From contig NZ_LHVE01000012.1 in assembly GCF_001269655.1 (NCBI RefSeq), forward strand, positions 62,001 through 126,000: DNA of 64,000 nt, given 5' to 3'. Source of the DNA: Pseudomonas thivervalensis (lineage in GTDB: Bacteria > Pseudomonadota > Gammaproteobacteria > Pseudomonadales > Pseudomonadaceae). This document shows, one piece after another, positions 52,957-61,945 of the stretch (positions are counted from its first letter, which is position 1; each line of letters starts with the position of its first letter). Under the pieces are notes generated by a model. The model did not search any database. It had not been told where the DNA came from and saw only the letters and a program-made list of their open reading frames with translations. The position numbers were made by a program, and so were the translations under genes.

Positions 52957-54081
52957 ATGTCAGCACAGACCCTGAAATCAAGGGCTGCGGTCGCATTCGC
53001 GCCCAATGAACCGTTGCGGTTGGTCACCATCGATGTGGCGCCACCCAAGGCTGGTGAAGTCCGGGTTCGCATCGTCGCCACCGGCGTTTGCCACACCGAC
53101 GCCTTCACCCTGTCGGGCAGCGATCCCGAGGGCATTTTCCCCACAGTGCTCGGGCATGAAGGCGGTGGTGTGGTCGAGTCCATCGGCGAAGGCGTGACGT
53201 CGCTGCAAGTCGGCGACCACGTGATCCCGCTCTATACCGCGGAATGCCGGCAATGCAAATTCTGCCTCTCGGGCAAGACCAACCTTTGCCAGGCTGTCAG
53301 GGCCACCCAGGGCAAAGGCCTGATGCCCGACGGCACCTCGCGCTTCTCTTACGAAGGCCAGCCGCTGTTCCATTACATGGGCTGCTCGACCTTTTCCGAG
53401 TACACGGTGTTGCCGGAAATTTCCCTGGCGAAAATTTCCAACGAGGCGCCACTGGAGCAGGTTTGCCTGCTCGGCTGCGGGGTAACCACAGGGATCGGCG
53501 CGGTACTCAACACGGCAAAAGTCGAAGCCGGCGCCAGCGTGGCGATTTTCGGGTTGGGCGGTATTGGCCTGGCCGCGATCATCGGCGCGAAGATGGCCAA
53601 TGCCGGACGCATCCTGGCCATCGACATCAACCCGGCCAAGCGCGACGTCGCCCTGTCGTTGGGCGCGACGGATTTCATCAATCCCAAGGACGATGACCGG
53701 CCCATCCAGGACGTCATCGTCGAACTCACCGACGGTGGCGTGGATTATTCCTTCGAATGCGTCGGCAATGTGCAACTGATGCGCGCGGCGCTGGAGTGCT
53801 GCCACAAGGGTTGGGGCGAGTCGATCATCATCGGTGTGGCCGGCGCCGGCCAGGAAATCAGCACCCGCCCCTTCCAGCTCGTCACCGGTCGCGTGTGGCG
53901 CGGCAGTGCCTTCGGCGGCGTGAAGGGCCGCACCGAGCTACCCAGTTATGTGGAAAAGGCCAGCCGTGGGGAAATTCCGCTGGAAACCTTCATCACCCAC
54001 AACATGCCCCTGGAAGCGATCAACGAAGCCTTCGAATTGATGCACACCGGGCAGAGCATTCGCACCGTCATTCATTTCTGA
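52957..54081 (+). CDS. frmA: S-(hydroxymethyl)glutathione dehydrogenase (class III alcohol dehydrogenase)
   Basis: This 374-residue zinc MDR enzyme has the catalytic zinc motifs GVCHTDAF and GHEGGG, structural zinc ECRQCKFCLSGKTNLC and the NAD fold FGLGGIGLAAIIGAK. RATQGKGLMPDGTSRF after the zinc loop is characteristic of the glutathione-dependent formaldehyde class. The ATG at 52957 follows GAGG; upstream in-frame codons fall in the REPIN. It would clear formaldehyde made by the demethylases of this locus. No S-formylglutathione hydrolase gene is next to it, so that step must be encoded elsewhere. Confidence 0.93.
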   Translation: MSAQTLKSRAAVAFAPNEPLRLVTIDVAPPKAGEVRVRIVATGVCHTDAFTLSGSDPEGIFPTVLGHEGGGVVESIGEGVTSLQVGDHVIPLYTAECRQCKFCLSGKTNLCQAVRATQGKGLMPDGTSRFSYEGQPLFHYMGCSTFSEYTVLPEISLAKISNEAPLEQVCLLGCGVTTGIGAVLNTAKVEAGASVAIFGLGGIGLAAIIGAKMANAGRILAIDINPAKRDVALSLGATDFINPKDDDRPIQDVIVELTDGGVDYSFECVGNVQLMRAALECCHKGWGESIIIGVAGAGQEISTRPFQLVTGRVWRGSAFGGVKGRTELPSYVEKASRGEIPLETFITHNMPLEAINEAFELMHTGQSIRTVIHF

Positions 54082-54123
54082 AACCCGCTCGAAAATCCAA
54101 TGATCCATAGAAAGGAAACCAAG

Positions 54124-54507
54124 ATGTCCGTTTTTACCCATGTCACCGTCGGCACCAACAACCTGGCAAAAGCACGTGCGTTTTATGACGCCACTTTGAA
54201 AGAGATTGGCCTCAAGCGTGTTGCCGATCTCAACGAGGCCGGCTCCATCTGGGGCGTCGACAAGCCGTCGTTTTTTGTCCTCAACCCGGCCAATGGCAAC
54301 CCGGCGTCCATCGGCAATGGCGTCACGGTGAGCTTCGAAGCGCCGAACCGCGCGGCGGTCCAGGCCTTCCATACGGCCGCCTTGGCCAACGGCGGCGTCT
54401 GCGAAGGCCTGCCAGGCCCGCGTGGCTGGGCGGACAATGCCTTTGCCGCGTATGCCCGCGACCTGGATGGGAACAAGCTGGCTGTGTATTGCTTCAAGGC
54501 TGAATAA
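54124..54507 (+). CDS. VOC family (glyoxalase-like) protein
   Basis: This 127-residue single-chain VOC protein has the paired beta-alpha-beta-beta-beta modules (VGTNNLAKARAFYDATLKEI; ending ARDLDGNKLAVYCF). AAAGGAAAC lies before the ATG at 54124. It is probably co-transcribed with the formaldehyde dehydrogenase (42-base gap) and may handle a glutathione adduct. The substrate is unknown. Confidence 0.88.
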   Translation: MSVFTHVTVGTNNLAKARAFYDATLKEIGLKRVADLNEAGSIWGVDKPSFFVLNPANGNPASIGNGVTVSFEAPNRAAVQAFHTAALANGGVCEGLPGPRGWADNAFAAYARDLDGNKLAVYCFKAE

Positions 54508-54524
54508 AGCAGGCTGACCCACCG

Positions 54525-54549
54525 CTATCGCGAGCAGGCTCGCTCTCAC
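54525..54549. repeat. Single REP unit, TGTGGGAGCGAGC family
   Basis: CTATCGCGAGCAGGCTCGCT followed by CTCAC is one REP half without an inverted partner nearby; it lies between the convergent VOC and hypothetical genes. Confidence 0.75.
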
Positions 54550-54579
54550 CATGATGCGGTGTGGTACATCCTTCCTTGT

Positions 54580-54861
54580 CTAGCCCCCGTCGGTATCGAT
54601 ATCGGCATCAGTGCTGTCACCGGATTTCGGCCGGTCCGGGTCAGGCTTGAAGCCGGGACTGAAGGTGTTGTCGTTGTCCTGGTGATGCTGCTTCTGATCG
54701 ACCTCAGTGGCGGCGCTGTCAGCCTGGTCCGCCCCGGCAGGACTGGCTGGCTCGGCGCCCGACGGTTTGCCCGGAACCTGGGGATCGATGGCCGGATCGT
54801 TACGCGGGGACGGTGTCTGCGCCTGGCCTTGTGGCTGGGTGTTTGCGGGATCGTCGTTCAT
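54580..54861 (-). CDS. Small Pro/Asp/Gln-rich hypothetical protein
   Basis: This 93-residue hydrophilic, acidic protein starts M-N-D-D-P-A-N-T-Q-P-Q and ends in an Asp/Gly-rich tail. No globular domain, signal peptide or membrane segment is seen, so it is likely to be disordered. GAGGTG four bases before the ATG at 54861 favours this start over in-frame ATGs upstream. No function is recognised. Confidence 0.65.
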   Translation of the reverse strand: MNDDPANTQPQGQAQTPSPRNDPAIDPQVPGKPSGAEPASPAGADQADSAATEVDQKQHHQDNDNTFSPGFKPDPDRPKSGDSTDADIDTDGG

Positions 54862-54957
54862 AGGCACCTCGTTCATGGCAGGGCCGGATGGATGACCGGT
54901 CTTGAACATTCGAAGGTGACGCAACGGCTTCGGTTCCATTTGTTTAAAGCGCGGCGA

Positions 54958-57069
54958 TCAACCGCCCAGCACGCTCCTCACCATCCGGGCCAGTGCGTCC
55001 GGACCATACGGTTTGCTCAGCAAATGGGTGTCGGGGCTCAATTGATGGTTGCGGGAGATGATGTCCCGGGTATGCCCCGAGGTGAACAGCACCGGCACCG
55101 GCGGGCTCTGCACCTTGGCCCACGCGGCCAGGTCGGAACTCTTGATCAGGCCGGGCATGACCACGTCAGTGAAGATCAGGTCGACCGCGGTGCCGTCCAG
55201 CAGCAGCTTCATCGCCTCATCGCCGTTGGCGGCCGTGAGGGTCCGATAACCGGACTGCTCCAGCAGTTCCACCGACGCGCTGCGCACGTCGTCGTTGTCT
55301 TCCACCACCAGGATTGTCTCTTGCTGGCCGGACTGAAGCGCGTCGTGTTGTTCGGTTTCTCCCACTTCGGGCGCCAGGCTTCGAGGGAAGTACATCCGCA
55401 CCCGCGTGCCTTCACCCACGTCACTGGAGATGTCGATATGACCGCCACTCTGCTTGACGAACCCGAACACCATGCTCAATCCAAGCCCGGTGCCCTGGCC
55501 ATCGGTCTTGGTGGTGAAAAACGGTTCGAACACCTGCTGCAGGACATCGGGCGGCATGCCCGCACCGCAATCGATCACCGACAACCGGACATAGTCGCCG
55601 GCCGGGATCCCCTTGCCGGCGCAGAATGCTTCATCGAGCACGATGTTCTCGCCGATCATGCGGATCGTGCCCTCGCCGCCCATGGCATCGCGGGCATTGA
55701 TCGCCAGGTTCAACAGGGCGTTTTCCAGTTGATTGCGATCGACGTGGATGCACCAGGGCGCATGGGGCAGGCTCACTTCAATCTGGATGGTTTCGCCCAA
55801 GGCCCGTTGCAGCAGTTCCCCCATGCCCTCGTAGATGCGCCGCGGGTTATAGACCGCCGGTGACAACGGCTGGCGCCGGGCAAAAGCCAGCAACTGCGAT
55901 GACAACTTGGCCCCCCGTTCCACGGCTTCGATGGAGGCGCTGACCCGCCGTTGCACATTGGCGTTGTCCCGCTCGTGGCGAGCCAGCAAATGCAGGTTGC
56001 CGGCGATCACCTGCAGCAAATTGTTGAAGTCATGGGCCACGCCACCGGTGAGGCCGCCAATGGCCTCGAGCTTCTGCGACTGGCGCAACTGCTCTTCCGC
56101 GGCCAACCGCGCCTGCACCTCGTTGGCGACGCGCTGCTCCAGGTCACGAGTGAACTTGAGCAGCGACGCTTCGGCCGTCTTGCGCTCATCGATATCAATC
56201 AGCACCCCCGGAAAACGCAGGGGCTTGCCCGCCCCGTCGAACTCGCATCGACCGCTGGCCAGTACCCACCGGTAAGTACCGTCCAGGCGACGAACCCGAT
56301 ATTCGGCGCTGTAAGGCGCGCCCGTGCGCACGGTCAGCTCGACCCGCTGGTTGACCTCATCGAGGTCGTCCGGGTGGATGCCCTCGCGGGCGATCTCGAC
56401 TGGCAGTGCGTCCAGCGAACAGTCGGGTGGGTAGTTGAAGGTACGGGCGAAGCGCTCATCGCCCGACAGCGTGTCGGCCTGGATGTCCCAGACGAACGAC
56501 CCCAGCAATGGCCCGGCCGAGAGCGCCAGTTGAATACGCTCATTGACCGCGCGGTAACTGCGTTCGGCCGCTTGTCGGGCGCGCTCGGTCAATACGTGCT
56601 CGGTGGTTTCCACCACAATCGCCAGCACGCCCGCCGGGGACTGGTCGTCATCGGGCACCGGGCTGTAATAGAGATCCATCCAGACCTCTTCAGGCTTGCC
56701 ATCGCGCAACAGGACCAGCTCTTTGCTGCGGTAGGACAAGGTGCCACCGGCCAGGCAGACGTCCAGTACATGGCGGTTGAATTCGGCGACCTCCGGCCAA
56801 CCCAACTCCACCGCACACCCCAGCAGGTAGGGATGGCGGCCGCCAGCGAACTCGGCATAGGCATCGTTGTAGATCATGAAGCCCTGGCGGCCCCACAACA
56901 TCACCATCGGCAGGGGCGAAGCCAGCAACAGTTGGACAGCGCTGCGCAAGCTGGCGGACCAGTGCTCGATGGCGCCCAACTCGGTTCGACTCCAATCGAA
57001 CGCCCGGATACGCCCGGCCATCTCACCGCCCCATCCAGGGCACCCGTGATTCTGGGATAGAAACTGCAT
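54958..57069 (-). CDS. Soluble hybrid histidine kinase / response regulator with two PAS domains
   Basis: This 703-residue protein without membrane segments has PAS-like domain 1 at residues 40-160, PAS 2 with a PAC motif (YSAEYRVRRLDGTYRWVLASG) at 175-300 and a short coiled coil at 300-335. HisKA has phospho-acceptor His346 in GGVAHDFNNLL. The HATPase has the N box NLAINARDAM, G1 DCGAG and G2 GTGLGLS. The receiver domain at 585-703 has Asp635 in FTDVVMPG. The HDFNN motif marks the ntrB-like blue-light/PAS kinase branch. No conserved photoactive Cys motif (NCRFL) was found, so the signal is not light via LOV. The partner is unknown. Confidence 0.92.
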   Translation of the reverse strand: MQFLSQNHGCPGWGGEMAGRIRAFDWSRTELGAIEHWSASLRSAVQLLLASPLPMVMLWGRQGFMIYNDAYAEFAGGRHPYLLGCAVELGWPEVAEFNRHVLDVCLAGGTLSYRSKELVLLRDGKPEEVWMDLYYSPVPDDDQSPAGVLAIVVETTEHVLTERARQAAERSYRAVNERIQLALSAGPLLGSFVWDIQADTLSGDERFARTFNYPPDCSLDALPVEIAREGIHPDDLDEVNQRVELTVRTGAPYSAEYRVRRLDGTYRWVLASGRCEFDGAGKPLRFPGVLIDIDERKTAEASLLKFTRDLEQRVANEVQARLAAEEQLRQSQKLEAIGGLTGGVAHDFNNLLQVIAGNLHLLARHERDNANVQRRVSASIEAVERGAKLSSQLLAFARRQPLSPAVYNPRRIYEGMGELLQRALGETIQIEVSLPHAPWCIHVDRNQLENALLNLAINARDAMGGEGTIRMIGENIVLDEAFCAGKGIPAGDYVRLSVIDCGAGMPPDVLQQVFEPFFTTKTDGQGTGLGLSMVFGFVKQSGGHIDISSDVGEGTRVRMYFPRSLAPEVGETEQHDALQSGQQETILVVEDNDDVRSASVELLEQSGYRTLTAANGDEAMKLLLDGTAVDLIFTDVVMPGLIKSSDLAAWAKVQSPPVPVLFTSGHTRDIISRNHQLSPDTHLLSKPYGPDALARMVRSVLGG

Positions 57070-57215
57070 GGTCGACTCTGAACCTCAAAATACCTGCAGG
57101 GAATCGGCACACAAATCCCTTGCGATCAGAGCTTCGAGCACCGGGTTGGCGTTTGGTTTCATGCTGATCGGTTTGCGCACGTTCCCTGTGGTCAAAGATT
57201 GCTCCTGCTTGGCTC

Positions 57216-57413
57216 TGTAGGAGCTGGCGAAGCCTGCGATCTTTTGATCTTGATCTTGATCTTGATCTTGATCTTGATCTTGATCTTGATCTTGATCTTG
57301 ATCTTGATCTTGATCTTGATCTTGATCTTTCGCTTGCGACTCAATTGTTTGGGACAAGATCGCAGCCTCGTTGCACTCGACAGCTCCTACACAGCTCCTA
57401 CACAGCTCCTACA
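57216..57413. repeat. REP element of the TGTAGGAGCTGGCGAAGCCT family with tandem expansions
   Basis: The left REP unit TGTAGGAGCTGGCGAAGCCT (57216) and the right arm GATCGCAGCC...CGACAGCTCCTACA (57357-57391) form a third REP family. The terminal arm CAGCTCCTACA is repeated three times in tandem (57381-57413). Between the arms is a hexanucleotide array (57246-57329). The 373-base gap between the kinase and dnaE2 holds only this. Confidence 0.85.
57246..57329. repeat. Hexanucleotide microsatellite (GATCTT)14
   Basis: Fourteen perfect copies of GATCTT, 84 bases, lie inside the REP element. The array lengthens the loop of the REP palindrome and is a candidate for slipped-strand length variation. 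Each copy contains a GATC (Dam-type) site. Confidence 0.95.
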
Positions 57414-57442
57414 CAGTTCCTTCACCACGGCGGTAGTGTTCT

Positions 57443-60400
57443 CTAGCGGAAATCACGGCTCTGTACCCGGATACCCGCCAGCAGTTCAGTCAGGTCGCTC
57501 AAACGCCCGGCGATCAAGTGGCGGACCTCGCCGACGCTTTCCCAGCGCCCATCGACCCTGAGCAATTGCGAGCCCACCAGGGTCTTGCGCTGGCGCTCGG
57601 CCAGGTCACGCCAGACCACCACGTTGAGGTTGCCGAATTCATCTTCGAGGGTGACGAAGGTCACGCCGCTGGCTGTGCCCGGGCGTTGGCGGCCGGTGAC
57701 CAGCCCGGCGACGCTGACGTTGCGGCCATGCTCCACATCCTGCAATTCCCGGGAACTGCGGCAGCGCCGGGCGCGCAGTTCAGGGCGCAGCAGGGCCAGC
57801 GGATGAGGGCCGAGCGTCGTGCCCAGCGTGGCGTAATCGGCAAACAGGTTTTCTCCCAGCGTGGGTTTGGGCAGGGCCACGGGCGGTTCTTCCTGGCTGG
57901 GCAAACCGGCGAACAGACCCAGTTGTTTCTGCACCCCGGCCACTTCCCAGCGGGCCCGATGGCGATCCCCGGCCAAGCCCTGCAAGGCACCGGCGTCGGC
58001 CAGTTGCGCCTGGGCCCGGGCATCGAGTTGCGCGCGTTCGCCCAGGTCGGCCACATCGCTGAAGGGCCGCTGCCGGCGGGCCGCTTCGATGCGGCGGGCA
58101 TCCTCTTCGCGAAAGCCCTTGACCAGGCGCAGCCCCATGCGGATCGCCGGTTGCCGGCCGTCCATGGGTTCGAGGCTGCAATCCCAATCGCTGGCGCGCA
58201 CGTCCACCGGGCGGATCGACAGTTGATGCCGACGGGCATCCTGGAGAATCTGGTCCGGGCTATAGAACCCCATCGGCCAGCTGTTGATCAGGGCACAGGC
58301 GAACGCCGCCGGTTCGTGGCATTTGAGCCAACTACTGGCGTAGGTCAGCAAGGCGAAACTGGCGGCGTGGGATTCGGGAAAGCCGTAATTGCCGAAGCCT
58401 TTGATCTGTTCGAAGATTTGCGCGGCGAACTCAGCGGTGTAGCCGTTTTTCTTCATCCCCTCGGCCAGGCGTTCCCGATGGGGCTCCAACCCACCGTGAC
58501 GTTTCCAGGCGGCCATGGAGCGCCGCAATTGGTCGGCTTCACCCGGGGTGTAGTCGGCCGCGACGATGGCGATCTGCATGACTTGCTCTTGAAACAAGGG
58601 AACACCCAAGGTGCGCTTGAGCACTTCTTTCAATGCTGCAGAGGGATAAGTCACCGCCTCTTCCTTGTTTCGGCGCCGCAGGTACGGGTGCACCATCCCC
58701 CCCTGGATCGGCCCGGGCCGCACGATCGCCACCTCGATCACCAGGTCGTAGTAATCCTTGGGCTTGAGCCGAGGCAACATCGACATCTGTGCCCGGGACT
58801 CGATCTGGAATACACCGATGGTGTCGGCGCGGCTGATCATTTCAAACGTGTCTCGATCCTCCTTGGGCAACGACGCCAAGGTATAACGCTGCCCCCGGTA
58901 CTGCTCGATCAGGTCGAAACAGCGCCGAATCGCGCTGAGCATGCCCAGGGCCAGGATGTCCACCTTGAGCAGCCCGACCGCGTCCAGGTCGTCCTTGTCC
59001 CACTGGATGATGGTGCGCTCGGCCATGGCGGCGTTTTCCACCGGCACCAGAGTGTCCAGGGGCTGTTCGGAAATCACGAAGCCGCCAGGGTGCTGGGACA
59101 AGTGCCGGGGAAAACCGATCAATTGCTGGGTCAAGCCCAGGACCCGACGCAACACCGGGCTGTCCGGGTCGAAACCGCCTTCGCGCAAGCGCTCCACCGG
59201 CGGCGCTTCGTCGCTCCAACGACCACAGCAATCGGCCAAGGCGTTGACCTGATCCGGCGGCAAGCCCAGGGCCTTGGCCACATCGCGCACCGCTCCGGCA
59301 CCGTGGTAACTGCTGACCACCGCCGTCAAGGCCGCACGATGGCGACCGTAGCGCTGGAACACGTATTGCAGCACTTCCTCGCGCCGGTCGTGTTCGAAGT
59401 CGACATCGATGTCCGGTGGTTCATTGCGCTCCCGGGACAGGAAGCGTTCGAACAACATGTCCGTATGGCTCGGGTCGATTTCGGTGATGCCCAAGGCGTA
59501 GCACACCGCCGAGTTGGCCGCCGAACCGCGCCCCTGGCAAAGGATATGGCGGCTGCGGGCAAAGCTGACGATGTCCTGCACGGTGAGGAAATAGCTGTCA
59601 TAGCCCAACTCGGCGATCAGGCTCAGTTCCTTGTCGATCTGCGCCCGTACCTTGTCTGTCACGCCGTCCTTCCACCGCTCGCGCATGCCACGCTCGGTCA
59701 GTTCCCGCAGCCAGGACGCTGGATCATGTCCCTCGGGCACCAGCTCGCGTGGATACTCATAACGCAACTGGCCCAGGTCGAAGGTACAACGACGGGCGAT
59801 GGCCAGGGTTTCGTCGAGCAAGGCCTGCGGGTAGAGCTCGGCCAGATCCTTGCGACTGCGCAAATGGCGCTCGCCGTTGGGGTACAGGCGCTGGCCGGCC
59901 TCCGCCACCGTTACGTGGTGGCGGATGGCGGTCATGGTGTCCTGCAAGGCCCGACGACCGCGCACGTGCATGTGCACATCGCCACTGGCCACGGCCGGAA
60001 GAGCCAAGCGCCCGGCCAGCGCCAGGCAGTCCGCCAGCCGCTGGCGGTCGTCCTGACCGCAATGCAACTGGACCGTCAGCCACAGGCGCCCGGCAAAAAT
60101 CGCCTGGAGCCAACGCCCGTGTTCCTCGGCGTCCTTGCCCTCGGCGATCCACAACGCCAGCAGCCCCGGCAAGGGCTGGTCGAAGTCCTCTCGCACGATG
60201 CGATAGTGGCCCTTCTCGCTGCGACGCCGGGCCTGGGTGATCAACCGGCACAGGGCCTGATAGCCGTCCAGGTTTTCCACCAGCAGCACCAGTTTCGGAC
60301 CGTTCTCGACCTGGATTTCGCTGCCGACGATCAGTTGCAACTCCAATTCCTTGGCCGCCTGCCAGGCCCGGACGATCCCGGCCAGGGTGCATTCGTCAGT

Positions 60401-60520
60401 GACCGCCAGGGCCTGATAACCCTGCTGCTTGGCGCGGCGGCACAACTCCAGGGCAGTGGAGGCGCCGCGCTGGAAGCTGAAGTTCGACAGGCAATGCAGC
60501 TCGGCATACTCAACGCTCAT
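57443..60520 (-). CDS. dnaE2: Error-prone DNA polymerase DnaE2
   Basis: This 1025-residue alpha-type C-family polymerase for translesion synthesis has an N-terminal PHP domain (YAELHCLSNFSFQRGAS, VTDECTLAGIVRAWQ). The catalytic acidic residues lie in PPDIDVDFEHDRR near residues 368-380, followed by helix-hairpin-helix and OB-fold parts near the C-terminus (VAGLVTGRQRPGT). The ATG at 60520 overlaps the imuB stop (ATGA) and begins M-S-V-E-Y-A-E-L-H. It works with ImuA and ImuB in SOS mutagenesis and is last in the lexA2 operon. Confidence 0.96.
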   Translation of the reverse strand: MSVEYAELHCLSNFSFQRGASTALELCRRAKQQGYQALAVTDECTLAGIVRAWQAAKELELQLIVGSEIQVENGPKLVLLVENLDGYQALCRLITQARRRSEKGHYRIVREDFDQPLPGLLALWIAEGKDAEEHGRWLQAIFAGRLWLTVQLHCGQDDRQRLADCLALAGRLALPAVASGDVHMHVRGRRALQDTMTAIRHHVTVAEAGQRLYPNGERHLRSRKDLAELYPQALLDETLAIARRCTFDLGQLRYEYPRELVPEGHDPASWLRELTERGMRERWKDGVTDKVRAQIDKELSLIAELGYDSYFLTVQDIVSFARSRHILCQGRGSAANSAVCYALGITEIDPSHTDMLFERFLSRERNEPPDIDVDFEHDRREEVLQYVFQRYGRHRAALTAVVSSYHGAGAVRDVAKALGLPPDQVNALADCCGRWSDEAPPVERLREGGFDPDSPVLRRVLGLTQQLIGFPRHLSQHPGGFVISEQPLDTLVPVENAAMAERTIIQWDKDDLDAVGLLKVDILALGMLSAIRRCFDLIEQYRGQRYTLASLPKEDRDTFEMISRADTIGVFQIESRAQMSMLPRLKPKDYYDLVIEVAIVRPGPIQGGMVHPYLRRRNKEEAVTYPSAALKEVLKRTLGVPLFQEQVMQIAIVAADYTPGEADQLRRSMAAWKRHGGLEPHRERLAEGMKKNGYTAEFAAQIFEQIKGFGNYGFPESHAASFALLTYASSWLKCHEPAAFACALINSWPMGFYSPDQILQDARRHQLSIRPVDVRASDWDCSLEPMDGRQPAIRMGLRLVKGFREEDARRIEAARRQRPFSDVADLGERAQLDARAQAQLADAGALQGLAGDRHRARWEVAGVQKQLGLFAGLPSQEEPPVALPKPTLGENLFADYATLGTTLGPHPLALLRPELRARRCRSSRELQDVEHGRNVSVAGLVTGRQRPGTASGVTFVTLEDEFGNLNVVVWRDLAERQRKTLVGSQLLRVDGRWESVGEVRHLIAGRLSDLTELLAGIRVQSRDFR

Positions 60521-61938
60521 GCGAACCAGCCCTGCAGCCACAGCGGCCCGCCCTCGCCCACCGGTCGATAGGCCCAGCCCCGTTGTCCGCTACGGGTTTC
60601 GATCAGGTAATAGTCGCGGCGCACATCCGCGCCGTCCCACCAACCGGTCTCGATACGTTCGGGGCCCATGAGGATCTGTGCCTGGCCTTGCGGCAATGCC
60701 TGGGGTTCGTCCAGTAGCCAGCCGGGACGCTGCACGCCATCGCGCACCGGACAAGCCTGGGATCGGGGCTGCGAGGTCATCTGCCAGGCGCACTCAGGCC
60801 GGTGGTCGTCGCGAAACCCCAGGCCTTGCACGGCGTCATCCCCCAGGCGGGCCCGCAGCCGTTCCCGCAATTGCTCCCAGGGCAACGACTGTTGCGGACG
60901 CTCGTCGAACAGCTCCAGGCGCTGGGGCACGAAACTCGGCAGGTCTTCGGCACACAAGCGAAAGCCCCGCACCGGGGCCTCGACCTGGATCTGTTCCAAG
61001 CGACCGCGGGCCAGTTCGAAGAGCATCGCCGGGGCCCGTTCGGCGCTGAGCAGGCCGACCTTGATCACGGTATCCGGCAACCCGGCGTGCTCCAGGTGCA
61101 AGTCGAAGCGCTGCACGCCGCTGTCGCGTCCGCACAGGAAGGCCGACAGGTCACCGGTCAGGCGGCGCAACGGGAACAGCAGCGCCTGATGGGATTGCAC
61201 GTCATAGTTGAGTTCGATGCGCACATCGAAACGGTCGGGCGGCAGGTAGAACGACAGCGCCAGGGTGCGGCTGCCCGTCAACGCGTCGAGGTGCTTGAGC
61301 ACCTGGGCCTCGAAGCGCCGTGCCAGGGTCTGCCGGGGCAAGGCCTGGACCTGGCTCAGGCGGCGCAGGCCCATGCGCGACAGCGCCATGGCGACGTCGG
61401 GCTCCAGGCCGATGCGCTCCACGGGCATGTGCCCCAGGTACTGCTGCAAGGTTTCGGCATCGGGCACCACCAAGGCGTCGTAGGCATTGGCCAACACCCG
61501 TGCCGCCACCGGGTTGGGGGCGGCGACGATGCGATGACGAAAGCCCAGCTCGGTCAACTCGGCCCGCAAGCGCGCCTCGAACACCGGCCAGGGTCCGAAC
61601 AGGCCCAGGCTCGACTCGATCTCGAACAGCAGCGTACGTGGATAATGCACGCTGACCTGGGAGCTGAAACGATAGGCCCAGGCCGCCAGGAACTGTTGCC
61701 AATGTTCGATCTGCGCCGCGTCGTATTCGGCGGTGGCAAAGCCTTTGCTCAAGGCCTGGGCGGCGGTCATGGTCTGGCCGGGGCGCAAGCCCAGCGCCCG
61801 TGCCGGGGCATTCACCGCCTGCAGCACCCGGCGTTGGGCCGGGCCGGTCAGCAAGGCCAGGGGCTGGTCGGGATCGGGGCGCTGACGCAGCGCGGCGTCC
61901 AGCGCCAATTGTGGGAAAAGAATACAGACCCAGCGCAT
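60517..61938 (-). CDS. imuB: ImuB, catalytically dead Y-family polymerase-like protein
   Basis: This 473-residue Y-family-like protein acts as adaptor between DnaE2 and the beta clamp. The N-terminal motif where an active polymerase has its first acidic residues reads LFPQLALDAALRQ, and the second acidic motif reads FEIESSLGLFG, so the catalytic carboxylates are missing as in known ImuB. QRLELFDE near residue 345 resembles a beta-clamp-binding motif. The ATG at 61938 has GAGG eight bases before it. It is seven bases from imuA. Confidence 0.95.
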   Translation of the reverse strand: MRWVCILFPQLALDAALRQRPDPDQPLALLTGPAQRRVLQAVNAPARALGLRPGQTMTAAQALSKGFATAEYDAAQIEHWQQFLAAWAYRFSSQVSVHYPRTLLFEIESSLGLFGPWPVFEARLRAELTELGFRHRIVAAPNPVAARVLANAYDALVVPDAETLQQYLGHMPVERIGLEPDVAMALSRMGLRRLSQVQALPRQTLARRFEAQVLKHLDALTGSRTLALSFYLPPDRFDVRIELNYDVQSHQALLFPLRRLTGDLSAFLCGRDSGVQRFDLHLEHAGLPDTVIKVGLLSAERAPAMLFELARGRLEQIQVEAPVRGFRLCAEDLPSFVPQRLELFDERPQQSLPWEQLRERLRARLGDDAVQGLGFRDDHRPECAWQMTSQPRSQACPVRDGVQRPGWLLDEPQALPQGQAQILMGPERIETGWWDGADVRRDYYLIETRSGQRGWAYRPVGEGGPLWLQGWFA

Positions 61939-61945
61939 CGCAACC

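Noticed and set aside
52957..54081. Acryloyl-CoA reductase AcuI, which would follow a DMSP lyase
   Set aside because: The structural zinc Cys set and the class III formaldehyde-dehydrogenase motif show it is a glutathione-dependent formaldehyde dehydrogenase.
30845..54507. DMSP demethylation (DmdA) or dddD-type pathway
   Set aside because: No DmdA-like, CoA-transferase DddD-like, acrylate hydratase or BCCT transporter gene was seen; only the two lyase-type genes point to DMSP.
57246..57329. CRISPR array
   Set aside because: The repeat unit is six bases with no spacers, and there are no cas genes; it is a simple microsatellite.
57085..57357. Minus-strand open frame with a (Asp-Gln)n repeat
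   Set aside because: It is only the GATCTT microsatellite read through; it starts at TTG, has no ribosome site and lies in a REP element.
57518..60571. Very long plus-strand open frame opposite dnaE2
   Set aside because: It is a mirror of the high-GC dnaE2 gene, with Gln/His/Arg-rich composition and no recognisable domain; dnaE2 and imuB are certain on the other strand.
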